This document shows positions 55,401 to 64,000 of a stretch of DNA of 64,000 nucleotides, piece after piece. This stretch comes from Sphagnum compactum. Its lineage: Eukaryota > Bryophyta > Sphagnopsida > Sphagnales. The notes under the pieces were generated by a model. It had not been told where the DNA came from and searched no databases. It saw only the letters and a program-made list of their open reading frames with translations. The stretch spans positions 14,122,302 to 14,186,301 of the forward strand of contig OZ234497.1 of NCBI GenBank assembly GCA_965153455.1, written 5' to 3'. The translations under genes and the position numbers were made by a program. Position 1 is the first letter of the stretch; every line of letters starts with the position of its first letter.

Positions 55401-55759
55401 TTTACAAGAGACCATGCACTATTGAAGATTGTTCTTTCTTGTCTCTCAACCTGCCTTTGGATCCTCATGATATTTGCATTGGCTACTATAACTACTCGTT
55501 ATGTGGTCCTAACTTCCTTCTCCTGCCTTTTGATTTCCCTTTCTTTGTTTGCTACTTCTTTTTGCATAGTTTTTTTATGTAAAATGCCCAAGTATTGTTA
55601 TGATGTAACAACATGAGATTTGGAGTAGTCTATTAATGGTTTTGTCCCTCTTGTTCTCCTTGCAAGCAAGCTTGGTAACAACAACATGTTGGTAATAGGG
55701 AGCACTTGTAGAGTTCGGGCTATTGCATTCTAGACTTCAATTGTTTTAATTATTGGTTT
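52431..55759. other. AT-rich intergenic sequence
   Basis: No supported gene. A degenerate repeat occupies 54760-55120. Confidence 0.5.
54760..55120. repeat. Degenerate pyrimidine-rich repeats
   Basis: Irregular units with 'ttgtttccagccttccaaccttcc' and 'aaaaacttgttacc' phrases recur at roughly 40-90-bp spacing. The open frames here are products of the repeat. Confidence 0.6.
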
Positions 55760-56268
55760 TTAAGCAGAGTTAGCTACAGCTTCTAGTTCTTGGGCAAGGT
55801 TGGTTTCAATTGGTAGTTCTTGGGTAAGGTTATCAAGGTAAACAACTTTAGCTTCCATGTTGGTTTCACTTGACCTTTGTACTTTTGTTGTAGCATGTTC
55901 ATATCTAGGTTCATGGACATGGTATCATGTTGTTGACTACACATGATCATCTTGGATAGATTCATTTTCATTTTGCAAAATTTTAGGAGTGTTGATTAGT
56001 TTTGTTGCAATTCTATTTTCACCCCATTGGATGCCATCTACTGCTCATTCTGATTATCCATCTTCATCATTTGATATGTCCATATCTGATTCTACTATAT
56101 ATAGTTCGTTAGGTCTACTTAAATTGTCCATTGCCCTAGGATTTAAAATTGCTTGAACAAATAACATGTCATCCGTGTTTTTTTCTACATTTCCATATAA
56201 GATCCTAACTTACATTGTTGAATGTAATCCTTTTTAATCTTCTCACCTTTGAAAATGTAGAAGATAGG
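55760..56268 (-). pseudogene. pogo/CENP-B-like transposase, C-terminal part
   Basis: Continues the gene cut at 61802: minus-strand reading gives IFYIFKGEKIKKDYIQQCK immediately after the gypsy 2 end, then YLFKQF. A tail follows with LDNLSRPNELYIVESDMDISNDEDG and an acidic, Gln/Glu-rich end stopping at TAA 55762-55760. The segment that should carry the second catalytic Asp (DGHGSH-type in the family) is missing. At least three in-frame stops. Confidence 0.6.
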
Positions 56269-56751
56269 TGTCATGGGCACGAAAAACTATAAGAACAAGA
56301 ACTAAGCCAAGGACACAACAAGGAAAACAAATCACAAGAAATGCAAGCTTAAGTCCAATTCAAGATTGGAAACACAAAGACGTAAGGCAAGAACATGGTA
56401 TATGCTAGAAGATGAATCAAACAAAATTTTATTTTGATAACGTATGAAAACAAAGGTTATGACAAAAAAGCGTAAACAAAATTGGTGTTGAACAGCCTGA
56501 AAATAATGTGAGGTCCTATTTTTATTTATACTCCATTGGGGACCTAGCTCAAGGAATCATCCATAGAGGCCTCCATGTGTGCATCGACCAAAGAAGCTTC
56601 CATAGAGGCTTCCATGTGTGCACCAACCAAGGAAGTTTCTTAAGAAGCTTCCTAATTAATAGTGAACTAAAAGTTAACTAAAAATTAATGATGATGCAAA
56701 CAATGATGCAAGTGATGATGTAAACGATGGGTGATGGTGGTGTTTGTGACA
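56269..56751 (-). repeat. 3' LTR of gypsy 2
   Basis: 483 bp. On the minus strand it holds TATAAATA (from 56530) and, 31 nt later, AGGCTGTTCAACACC, the diverged equivalent of the start-of-transcript segment. It shares the GATGATGCAA-type microsatellite with the 5' LTR. Confidence 0.9.
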
Positions 56752-56765
56752 TCACCTCCTCTTTT
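56752..56765 (-). promoter_or_regulatory. Polypurine tract of gypsy 2
   Basis: AAAAGAGGAGGTGA on the minus strand directly precedes the 3' LTR. Confidence 0.75.
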
Positions 56766-56812
56766 GACAACGAGTTCCACAAGGAACAGCCTTGGACTTG
56801 TTCGAATATCAC

Positions 56813-58222
56813 ATGTGAAAGTCCTTCACTTTTTCCATGGCATTTAATAAATTTTCAATTAGTTTCTAAGTATGTTCACTAATGTCACAACCTTGCCAAT
56901 GAACTAAGTATTGTAACTGACGATGTGATATTCTTGAATCTAGGATTTTTTCAACCTCGTATTTTCGCTCACCATTAATTACAATTGGTGGAGTTGGCTC
57001 GTGTGTTCTCCCTAAAATGTTAAAAGCATGGTAGGGCTCCAACAATGAAACATGAAACACAAGGTGAATCTTCATGGAATCTGGAAGTTTGAATTGGAAT
57101 GCCACTATGTTGATCTGTTTCACGATGGTGAATGGGCCAAGTTTTTGGTAGTCCAATTTTTTTGACTGCTAAGTTGTCATAATGTTTTGTCATAAAAGCC
57201 AAACTTGATCTTTGACCTTGAAATGTGGTTGGTCTTTACGATGTTCGTCAGCATTTCCTTGTATCATCTTTGAACTTTTTCAAGGTTAGATACAAGTTGT
57301 GTTTGAATGTTTGTTAACCACGCGATTTGATTTTTAGTTATAGGAGTCACAACATTATTTATAACTTAGATGTCAAACCTGGGATGTAAAACATGATTTG
57401 CAAATAATGGTGTTTGTTGCATTGTTAAATGCATCATGTTGTTGTAAAAAAACTCTACCACAAACAAGAAATCTGACCAATATCTTAGTGATAATTAGTT
57501 GTACATCGTAGATATTGCTCCAAGACTTGATTAACTCGCTCCATTTGCCCATCATCTTGGGATGGAAAACTAATGATAACTTCACCTTCATACTTAATAG
57601 CTCGAAGATTTGCTTCCTGAACTTGGATGCAAATTGGGGTCCACGATAAAAAACGACGTCTTAAAAAAGTCCATGATAACGAAAAACATGATCAAGGAAT
57701 GACTTAACTGTCTTTTCGCTAGTTATTAAGTTGTTGTAGGGAATAAACTGAGCCATCTTTGTAAGACGATCCACCACCACTAGATCGTGGAAGATCCACG
57801 ATGAAATCCATGGAGATCGAAGACCATGGAGAAGCAGGGACCAATAATGGTTGAAGAAGTCCATGAAGGAGATGACGAGGATTCTTTGCATGAGCACAAA
57901 CATCACATGAACCCCACAAATTCCTTCACAAACTTCCAAAATTGCGACCACCAATAGTCATGAAACACTAACTCCATGGTCTTGTTGAATTTAAAATGGC
58001 TAGCAACTAATGTGTTGTGTCTGGCCTGGAGAACTTGAAGTCGCGCAGGGTTTTCGGTACGTACAACAGTCTGTCATGATATAGTAGACCATCACGAAAT
58101 TCGAAGTTGTCAAAATCAGTGGGAGGGTTATTTCGATGACTTTTAACAATAACGGTAAGAGAATCATTGACTAGATGTTCACGAATGCACTGAAGGAAGG
58201 TCTTATACTCAAGAGACACCAA
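56813..58222 (-). pseudogene. int: Integrase and chromodomain of gypsy 2
   Basis: In order on the minus strand: N-terminal part with FEFRDGLLYHDRLLYVP, a zinc domain ending [16 protein letters not shown] (about 57880), and a core with MDFIVDLP (first Asp). [12 protein letters not shown] is near 57770. YRGPQFASKF follows, where the second catalytic Asp is replaced by Tyr. A DDGQMERVNQ stretch in a shifted frame (about 57545) retains the Glu. The tail LGPFTIVKQINI, IHLVFHVSLLEPYH leads to a chromodomain (KYEVEKILDSRISHRQLQYL, VHWQGCDISEHT). A stop at 56868-56866 falls where the conserved Trp should be. Coding would end near 56813. Several frame changes. Confidence 0.85.
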
Positions 58223-59193
58223 TAATGCTTAAGTCGAAGGTTTTCGGGTTTGAGAATGGTGTCACATTGTTGATTGTAAATGACATTCCTTTCTTTAGGC
58301 GCAAAGTACGAACGTCAGGATAAAACATCTGGTTTCCCTTGTTATCGCCCTGGACGGTAAGTAATCATGAACTGAAATTGAAACAAGGATAATGCCCATC
58401 AAGTTTCATGTCGATTCAACACATGAGCTGTCATGAAATATTAAAGATCCTTGTGATCAGAATACACAATGATTTCATGTTAAGCTTCTTGAAGTAGATG
58501 ATGCCACTCCTCAAAGGCATCCACAATGGCTAAGAGTTTTGTGTCATGATTCTCATTGTTAATATTGGTAGGAGAAAACTTACGAGAATGGAAACCAACT
58601 AGATGAAAACATTATCTTCTCCGGGTTTTGAGAATACGACACCTAATGCAAAGTCAAAGGCATCCATCTCCAAAATGAAAGGTTTGGAAGGGTTTGCATG
58701 AATAAAAATTGGGGCAGTTGTGAATTCAAAGATTGAAAGGTATTTTCAACTTCAACTCCCCAAGAAAAAGGTTGATCCTTTCGAATCAAATGAGTAAGAA
58801 AGGTCACGATCGTGGAATAGTGTGCAATGAATCACCGATAGAAATTAACAAACCCAAGGAAACATTGAACATCTCAAACAGAAGCTGGGGTAGCCCAATC
58901 CACAATGGTTTGAACCTTATGAAGGTCCATGTGAACGCCAGGTCCAAAAATAATATAACCCAAAAATTCCATTTCCAACCTTGGTGTACAATTTTGCATG
59001 ACTGAATTGGTCCAACAATCTTGAAATCAAAGGTAAAGGGTATTAGTTTCTTAATGGTGAGTCGATTTAGTCCACAATAATCAACACACATGCGTAAAGA
59101 TCCATCTTTTTTCTTAACAAATAGGATTAAAGCACTAGCTAAAAACTTGGAGTGTCGAATGAACCCCTTCTCAAGATTTTTGTCAATGTATTT
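58223..59193 (-). pseudogene. pol: RT and RNase H remnants of gypsy 2, RT catalytic core deleted
   Basis: The fingers motif [15 protein letters not shown] is present (59070-59130). Soon after, the reading jumps to [11 protein letters not shown] and [12 protein letters not shown] (about 58880-58990), motifs that lie beyond the YLDD box in gypsy 1, so the catalytic palm has been deleted. RNase H follows in broken pieces (DAFDFALG, KLLAIVDAFEEWHHLL, YSDHKDL; about 58440-58680). Multiple stops. Confidence 0.8.
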
Positions 59194-59940
59194 TCAAAGC
59201 ATCAAAAGTTCATCTTTCAACAAGTTATAGATGGGTCCAAACAGGGGTTGTGCTCCTTCCTCCAAATCAATCGCATAATCATATGTCTGATGTTCAGATG
59301 ATGTGTTTGCAATTTTCTTTTCAAAAATGTCTTTGTATTCTTGGTATTGAATAAGGATCTCATGTTGTTGCGTCCTAGGATCAGGGGCTAGAATGGCATA
59401 CACAAAAAATGAATCTCCCGTCTTTGCTACTTGTATGAATGTTTTTGCTCTGGTGAACAAAGGCTTGAAATGTTTGGATCCTTGGTTACCCCCAATATTT
59501 CTTTCACGCTTGAATTTCTGCATGTGTTGACTAGTTCTTGTTGGGTCTTCACATGTAAAATCATGTTTAGAGTGCAACATGCTTGTTAGAAAAGCTTCAT
59601 ATTTTGGTGTAATTTTGTTTACTAATTCAGAACGAAAATTCCTTATTTTCCAATCCACTCGAAGATTATGCAAAATGAGCCATGATAACCCAATGATGAT
59701 AGGGTTTGTCGAAGATGAAATGACATTGAAAACAACTTTGCTATTGTGTGACCCAATTATTATCGTCAAAGCCTCGGTTTCATGCGTTATAAGTCTTGAA
59801 GAAAGGTTCTGACCATTAATCATTTTGACCACCATTGGTGTCGTTTTTTCCACCAATGCCAAGTTATGTTGTCGTACCAATCCTTTGTCAATAAAACATG
59901 CAGATGCCCCTGGATCAAAAAGTGTTTGGGTTTACATAGT
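59194..59940 (-). pseudogene. pro: Protease and linker of gypsy 2, active-site serine replaced
   Basis: Starts with FDPGASACFID (59900-59920). The catalytic Asp is present, but the usual Asp-Ser-Gly is Asp-Pro-Gly. The domain continues through MINGQNLSSRLITHETEAL, the IIIGLSWL flap-proximal motif, a linker and the start of RT (YDYAIDLEEGAQPLFGPIYN). The long open stretch 59880-59194 is the best preserved part of this element. Confidence 0.85.
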
Positions 59941-59999
59941 CGTGGATTTATCACCCTTGATCATGATGGGCAACAAAAAACAAGGTGCTAGTTTGAAAA

Positions 60000-61013
60000 C
60001 AAGGTAGGACCATTTTGAATGCATGATGCATTGAGGTTTAACTTCATAGTCCCTATCAAAATTAGATGTCTTCGTTTCCCTTCTCTTTTAGCCTTTGTGT
60101 AATGGTAGAAATTGTGGTGTGTGTTGCATGTTGAACACGTTTCTTTGGACAAGCACCAACTATGTGCCCTAATTTTCCACAGTATAAACAAAAATTATTT
60201 ACATGTCGACATTATTTCTCCTATTTTGTGAGTGGTTTGAATCGTGTCTTGTTGATTTGCATGGGGTCATCATTAGGTGCAGACACCATTGTTTGGGTTA
60301 CAACATGGGTGGCATGAATTGCTTCAATGTTGGAGACGGTTCCCAACGATTCTCTTGTCTATTTTCAAAAGTCGATTATCACAACGCACAACTTGCATGA
60401 TTGCTTGATTTAAGGTCGTGGGATGAGGCATGGTCAACAAAAGGTCTTGCACGTCTCCATGAAGTCCAAACTCAAATTGGCTCATGAGCGCAACCTCGTC
60501 CCATGAAATGTCACATGCTAGTTGCCTAAATTTAGAAACATACATAGAAGTTGGGCATGTTTTCCTTGGCAAAGAACTCGCAACTTGTTTGTTATTATAT
60601 GTTATTTGTCTGAATTACTAAAAAAAATCAAATTTTTCAAGAAATGCTTCAAAGTTGTTTAGAAAAAGAGATTGACATTCCAAAAGAGGTGCAAACCATG
60701 TTAAAGTTGTGCCTGATAATATGGTGCCAATGAATCCAACTTGGCTCTGGTCATCTGGATAATGGTGCTAATGAAGTTGGACGATGAAACATATTTGTTT
60801 AACGAAACCTAGAAATTTTGAACGTGTGCCGTCAAACTTTTCTGGCAAGCTGATTTGTGGTTCCTTCGGAATGCTTCCAAACATTACCAATGCTTGGTTT
60901 CCTTGTAAATGTGTAATGGATTCACAAAAAAACTTATTTTCCTGCTACATATGCCTAAGGGCAACAATAACTTCTTCCACGGACAGAACTATTTCTTCTT
61001 TTGAAATGGACAT
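60000..61013 (-). pseudogene. gag: Gag of gypsy 2
   Basis: The Met at 61013 starts MSISKEEIVLSVEEV. Then come EPQISLPEKFDGTRSKFLGF and VGFIGTILSGTTLTWFAPLL, aligned with gypsy 1 Gag, then FRQLACDISWDEVALMSQFE and DVQDLLLTMPHP (60324-60572). A zinc knuckle, CLYCGKLGHIVGAC, lies at about 60148-60190. Stops and frame changes occur in the capsid region. Confidence 0.85.
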
Positions 61014-61216
61014 GGCCAAAAAAATATGTAAATCAAAACTTTGATAAGAGATGGGTGGTCCATAATCTTAACAACATGTTCAAAAGGTGGGCAATCCACA
61101 ACCTTTTTAAAACTCTTATGTTTGAAGTAGAGGGGTAATCCACACTCAACCTCCACACAAAAAAAACAAACAGAACAATTATAATGACGACAAAAATAGA
61201 CATAGGCCTGATGGTG

Positions 61217-61228
61217 GTTTGTTCAAAC
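61217..61228 (-). promoter_or_regulatory. Candidate self-primer binding site of gypsy 2
   Basis: Directly inside the 5' LTR (minus strand) is GTTTGAACAAAC. TTGAACAAAC (61226-61217) is complementary at 9 of 10 positions to GTTTATTCAA (61453-61444), which lies 33 nt after the first T of the TATA box. The arrangement and offsets match gypsy 1. Confidence 0.6.
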
Positions 61229-61801
61229 TGTCATGGGCATGAAGAACTACAATAGGAATTAAACTAAAGACATAACAAAGAAAACAAATCATAAGAAATG
61301 CAAGCCTAAGTTTAATCCAAGACTTGAAACACAAAACAAAAGGCAAGAACAAAGTATATGTTAAAATATGATTCAAACATAATTTTATTCTAATAACGTA
61401 TGAAAACAATGGTTATGACAAAAAAAGGTACCCAAAACTAGTGTTGAATAAACTAAAGGTAATGGAAGGTCCTACCCCTATTTATACCCATTGGGGACCT
61501 AGCTCATGTGTGCACTGACCAAGGAAACTTCTTAATTCAAGGAAGTTTCTGTAAAGGCTTCCATGCGTGCACCAACCAAGGAAGTTTCTTGAAAAACTTC
61601 CTAATTAATAGTGAATTAGGAGTTAACTAAAAGTTAACGATGATGCAAACGATGATATAAGCAACTATGTTGATGCAAATGATGATGCAAGTGATGATAT
61701 AGGTGATTATGTTGGTGCAAACAATGATACAGATGATGATGAAGGTGACTATGTTGGTGATGCAATGATGTAAGCAATGGGTGATGGTGGTGTCCGTGAC
61801 A
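61229..61801 (-). repeat. 5' LTR of gypsy 2
   Basis: 573 bp, longer than its partner through extra GATGATGCAA-type repeats (61640-61780). TATAAATAGG starts at 61486 on the minus strand, and the predicted transcript start is A61454. Its left end abuts the leader; its right end abuts the pogo-like coding sequence. Confidence 0.9.
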
Positions 61802-62492
61802 CCAAGAAGGACGTCTCCAACTGCATTTACGGCACAATTAATTATCATCCATTCCCTTGATTTTGGTATTGTGTTATAGACTTGTTGTGATCCCCTTTTT
61901 GCAAGCACTCATGCGCCAGATTGCCTACTAACCTGAATACCAATTTCATCATAAGTCCATATGTGGTTTGGAAGACAATTGTGTTTATTGTATAGTGATT
62001 GGAGATTTTCATATAAAGAATTGCATGCAGCTCGAGTTAGTGCTTGTGCCCTAAAAATATTGAATCCTTCTACTAGGCAAATGGATATTTCAAGGTGCCT
62101 TTGTTTAAACTAGTGCCACCATGAGGTTCCAGGGATGTCATTCTTAAATGGAGTTGCACATGTTTGTGTTAATTTTGCGACTTTGAGTTTCAACTGATGT
62201 AAACATATTGATAGGCTGCATTTTTGCATGCCAAATACCCATTCAATGAATGTTGCTTCTTCATCAGTTAATAAAATTCCAAATGGGCCACGTTTTCTTG
62301 ACATAGTCTTATTAATGAGATGGTTTGATAGGCTTACTAAAGGTATGTTCCAATACCAATTTGCTTTTCTCAATGACATCAACCCTCTTTCAATTGTGTC
62401 CATGGCCTTTTCTAAATCTTTAGTTTTCCAATTGGACTAGTCAATTGTCTTGTTGACTTTTGTCGTGGTTGTGATTTAGGTTGAGGAGGCAT
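61802..62492 (-). pseudogene. pogo/CENP-B-like transposase, N-terminal part
   Basis: The Met at 62492 starts MPPQPKSQPRQKS. After a frame change comes a psq-type helix-turn-helix (DLEKAMDTIERGLMSLRKA). A CENP-B-type DNA-binding part follows (RGPFGILLTDEEATFIEWVF), then the start of a DDE domain (HIWTYDEIGIQVSRQSGA, near 61950, with the first acidic pair) and SREWMIINCAVNAVGDVLLG, where gypsy 2 interrupts. It would be a Tc1/mariner-pogo type transposase or a domesticated relative. Frame breaks show it is dead. The rest lies at 55760-56268. Confidence 0.65.
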
Positions 62493-62835
62493 GTTTTCTT
62501 TGTTAGGTGCTAACTGATCCAGCACACTATTGCTCCTCCTTCATGGTAAATTGAAGTTCATGGCTGGTTGGACCCCTTAGGACTAAGCCTCCACCAAACT
62601 AGAGGTTCTTGTGCATTATTGACAACAGGTACACTTCCGTTCTTTCTAAAATCAGACAATGAATACAAAAAATCAATTAATTCAAAGTAAGTAATTTGTG
62701 CATATTGTTCTTTTTTTCTAGCATTTAAATAAAATTGAACTAGTCTTCAAAATTTGACCAAATCAAGTTTTCATCTGTGGTTTCTATGCAGGCAACTGGA
62801 GTGAATATTTGGCTACGCAACTTTGCTATTACCCA

Positions 62836-63282
62836 CTACTTGTGATTTCCCTTTCTCCTTTGAACTAAAGGACTTTTCACAAATTTAACAACCCAATGAT
62901 AGTATACATACTTGCTAAATTTTTCGATGTAATCTTTATCTATATATGAAAATATGGCCTCATCAAATGTAAAATCTCCTTCTAAATTTGTAATCTCTTC
63001 TTTTACTTTCATTGGATGAAGCATAACTTTGTTGGCTTTAATTTCTTCTTTTACCTCCTAATATGCTTTCTTGTTACATTCAATTTCCTTCTTTACTTTT
63101 ACTTCTTGAATTGTTGTTTTGCTAGAATTAGCTTGCCTTCCATACAACAAAGACCTAACACTAGGAGGCAGAAATTCAAAAAAAACTTTGCAATTTTTGC
63201 TCAACATGCTCTGGAATTTTGGACATGCTTTTTTTTTTGATTGTGAAAACCCAAAGTACACAATGCTAGCATATTTAAACAA
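62836..63282 (-). pseudogene. Unidentified coding remnant
   Basis: A minus-strand frame reads with one stop (near 63058) from FLPPSVRSLLYGRQANSSK through a Lys/Glu-rich stretch to FTFDEAIFSYIDKDYIEKFSKYVYYHWVVKF. The composition is protein-like, but I do not recognise a family. It could be part of another element. Confidence 0.25.
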
Positions 63283-64000
63283 TCTTTAAATATCGTGTGT
63301 GTGCAACTTTTGGTGGGAAAGTTGCACAAGTTACGAGGGGTTGGGTATCCAAAGTAGGAGCATCCAAAGTAGGGGGTGGGCTTCTCTTGCCACACAATTA
63401 AAGAATCCTACCCCATCATGAATTACACATGTTTACAAGTTTGACCTAGATTAGTCCTTTCACCAAACACTTAATAATCCCAACCCCCACAACAATTTAA
63501 AAATGTCCCACACCCTTCCCTATAATGAGGGTGCCCACATTTGTATGTTGAACATTGTAAATCCCAATCCTGAACCTAAAAGCACTTATTTCCAAACACT
63601 TACCAACCCATCTATGTATCCCCATTGATTATTTGTCTGCATGGAGGTGGACATGCCAAAAGTTCTCACCCCCACAACCAACAACCCTAATTTATAATAA
63701 GTGCAATATTGAGTAAAAATCAAATGGGATCATGCCCATGACCAAACGTTTGTTCCCTATCCATGGACAATTAAATGGAACCACCAAACACTATTTTCCT
63801 TTTACCAATCGTTTGATATTAGGATAAAAGATGTACATATATATGTGAATATTTTAATTTGTCATAGGGTTGGTAGTGCTCAAAATGTGTGTTTGGTAAT
63901 AGGTGGGCATTTGGTGATAGACGTTTTTACCCTAGTTGTCCCACTACCTGTACCCCAGCCCCCACACACCCCTTCAAACCCTAAAGACCGCCAACTCCTT
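63283..64000. other. Intergenic sequence, nothing supported
   Basis: No coding similarity or clear repeat. Scattered 'caacccccac' motifs only. Confidence 0.4.

Larger units (their letters stand above)
56269..61801 (-). mobile_element. Ty3/gypsy chromovirus 2 (old, dead), inserted in the pogo-like gene
   Basis: Minus-strand element with 5' LTR 61229-61801 and 3' LTR 56269-56751, TGTCA...TGACA ends. The LTRs differ in length by 90 bp and at many positions, so it is much older than gypsy 1. Gag, protease, RT, RNase H, integrase and chromodomain remnants lie in order. Protein similarity to gypsy 1 is clear in every domain. Target duplication is not recognisable. It splits a same-strand pogo-like transposase gene. 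Confidence 0.9.

Noticed and set aside
61627-61908. His-rich and Ile/Thr-rich open frames
   Set aside because: They arise from GATGATGCAA-type microsatellite in the gypsy 2 LTR; only the first residues at the right belong to the pogo-like remnant.

Overview
This window looks like nuclear DNA of a land plant with a large, repeat-rich genome. The evidence is an AT-rich background, chromodomain Ty3/gypsy elements, Ty1/copia, CACTA-, hAT- and pogo-like remnants, plant-type splice sites and an A-type cytochrome P450. The mixture (gypsy elements with a Tf1/sushi-like layout, decayed hAT and DUF4371-type genes) suggests a seed-free plant or a gymnosperm rather than a compact flowering-plant genome. 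That placement is inference. I see no intact host gene; almost everything recognisable is transposon-derived and broken.

Layout. 1-2950: anonymous, with a G-rich tract and a near-perfect hairpin. 2951-11494: a three-level nest. An element with doubled terminal inverted repeats contains a young + strand chromovirus (3528-10770, 267-bp LTRs with three differences, CATAA target duplication). Its pol is in turn split by a solo LTR of another family (6359-7369, CTTGT duplication). 12684-15271 and about 17392-17800: a decayed minus-strand DUF4371/hAT-like gene split by a CACTA-like element (15272-17391). 18040-19440: a ~115-bp tandem array holding a second solo LTR (18252-19071, TTTCC duplication). 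21724-23054: a P450 gene or pseudogene with its central part missing. 24229-24678: a C-rich, possibly Helitron-like element. 28470-30304: several small tandem repeats.

35066-41615 holds two minus-strand paralogues of an unidentified coiled-coil protein gene. Each ends in a purine tract followed by an LTR-like start. 42125-44178: a Ty1/copia remnant with a TIR element inserted. 47434-51269: a decayed hAT element bordered by two more copies of the solo-LTR family in opposite orientations. 55760-62492: a decayed pogo/CENP-B-like transposase gene split by an old, dead chromovirus (56269-61801) related to the first one.

The most interesting signals concern how these elements work. In both gypsy elements the site just inside the 5' LTR is complementary to the predicted first nucleotides of the element's own transcript (10/10 and 9/10). 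This matches Tf1/sushi-type self-priming instead of tRNA priming. The young element also has a leader of five 155-bp repeats, each carrying an upstream ORF. The solo-LTR family keeps an intron-like GTGAGT...CTAAC...GCAG segment and a hairpin whose two arms differ between copies yet stay complementary.
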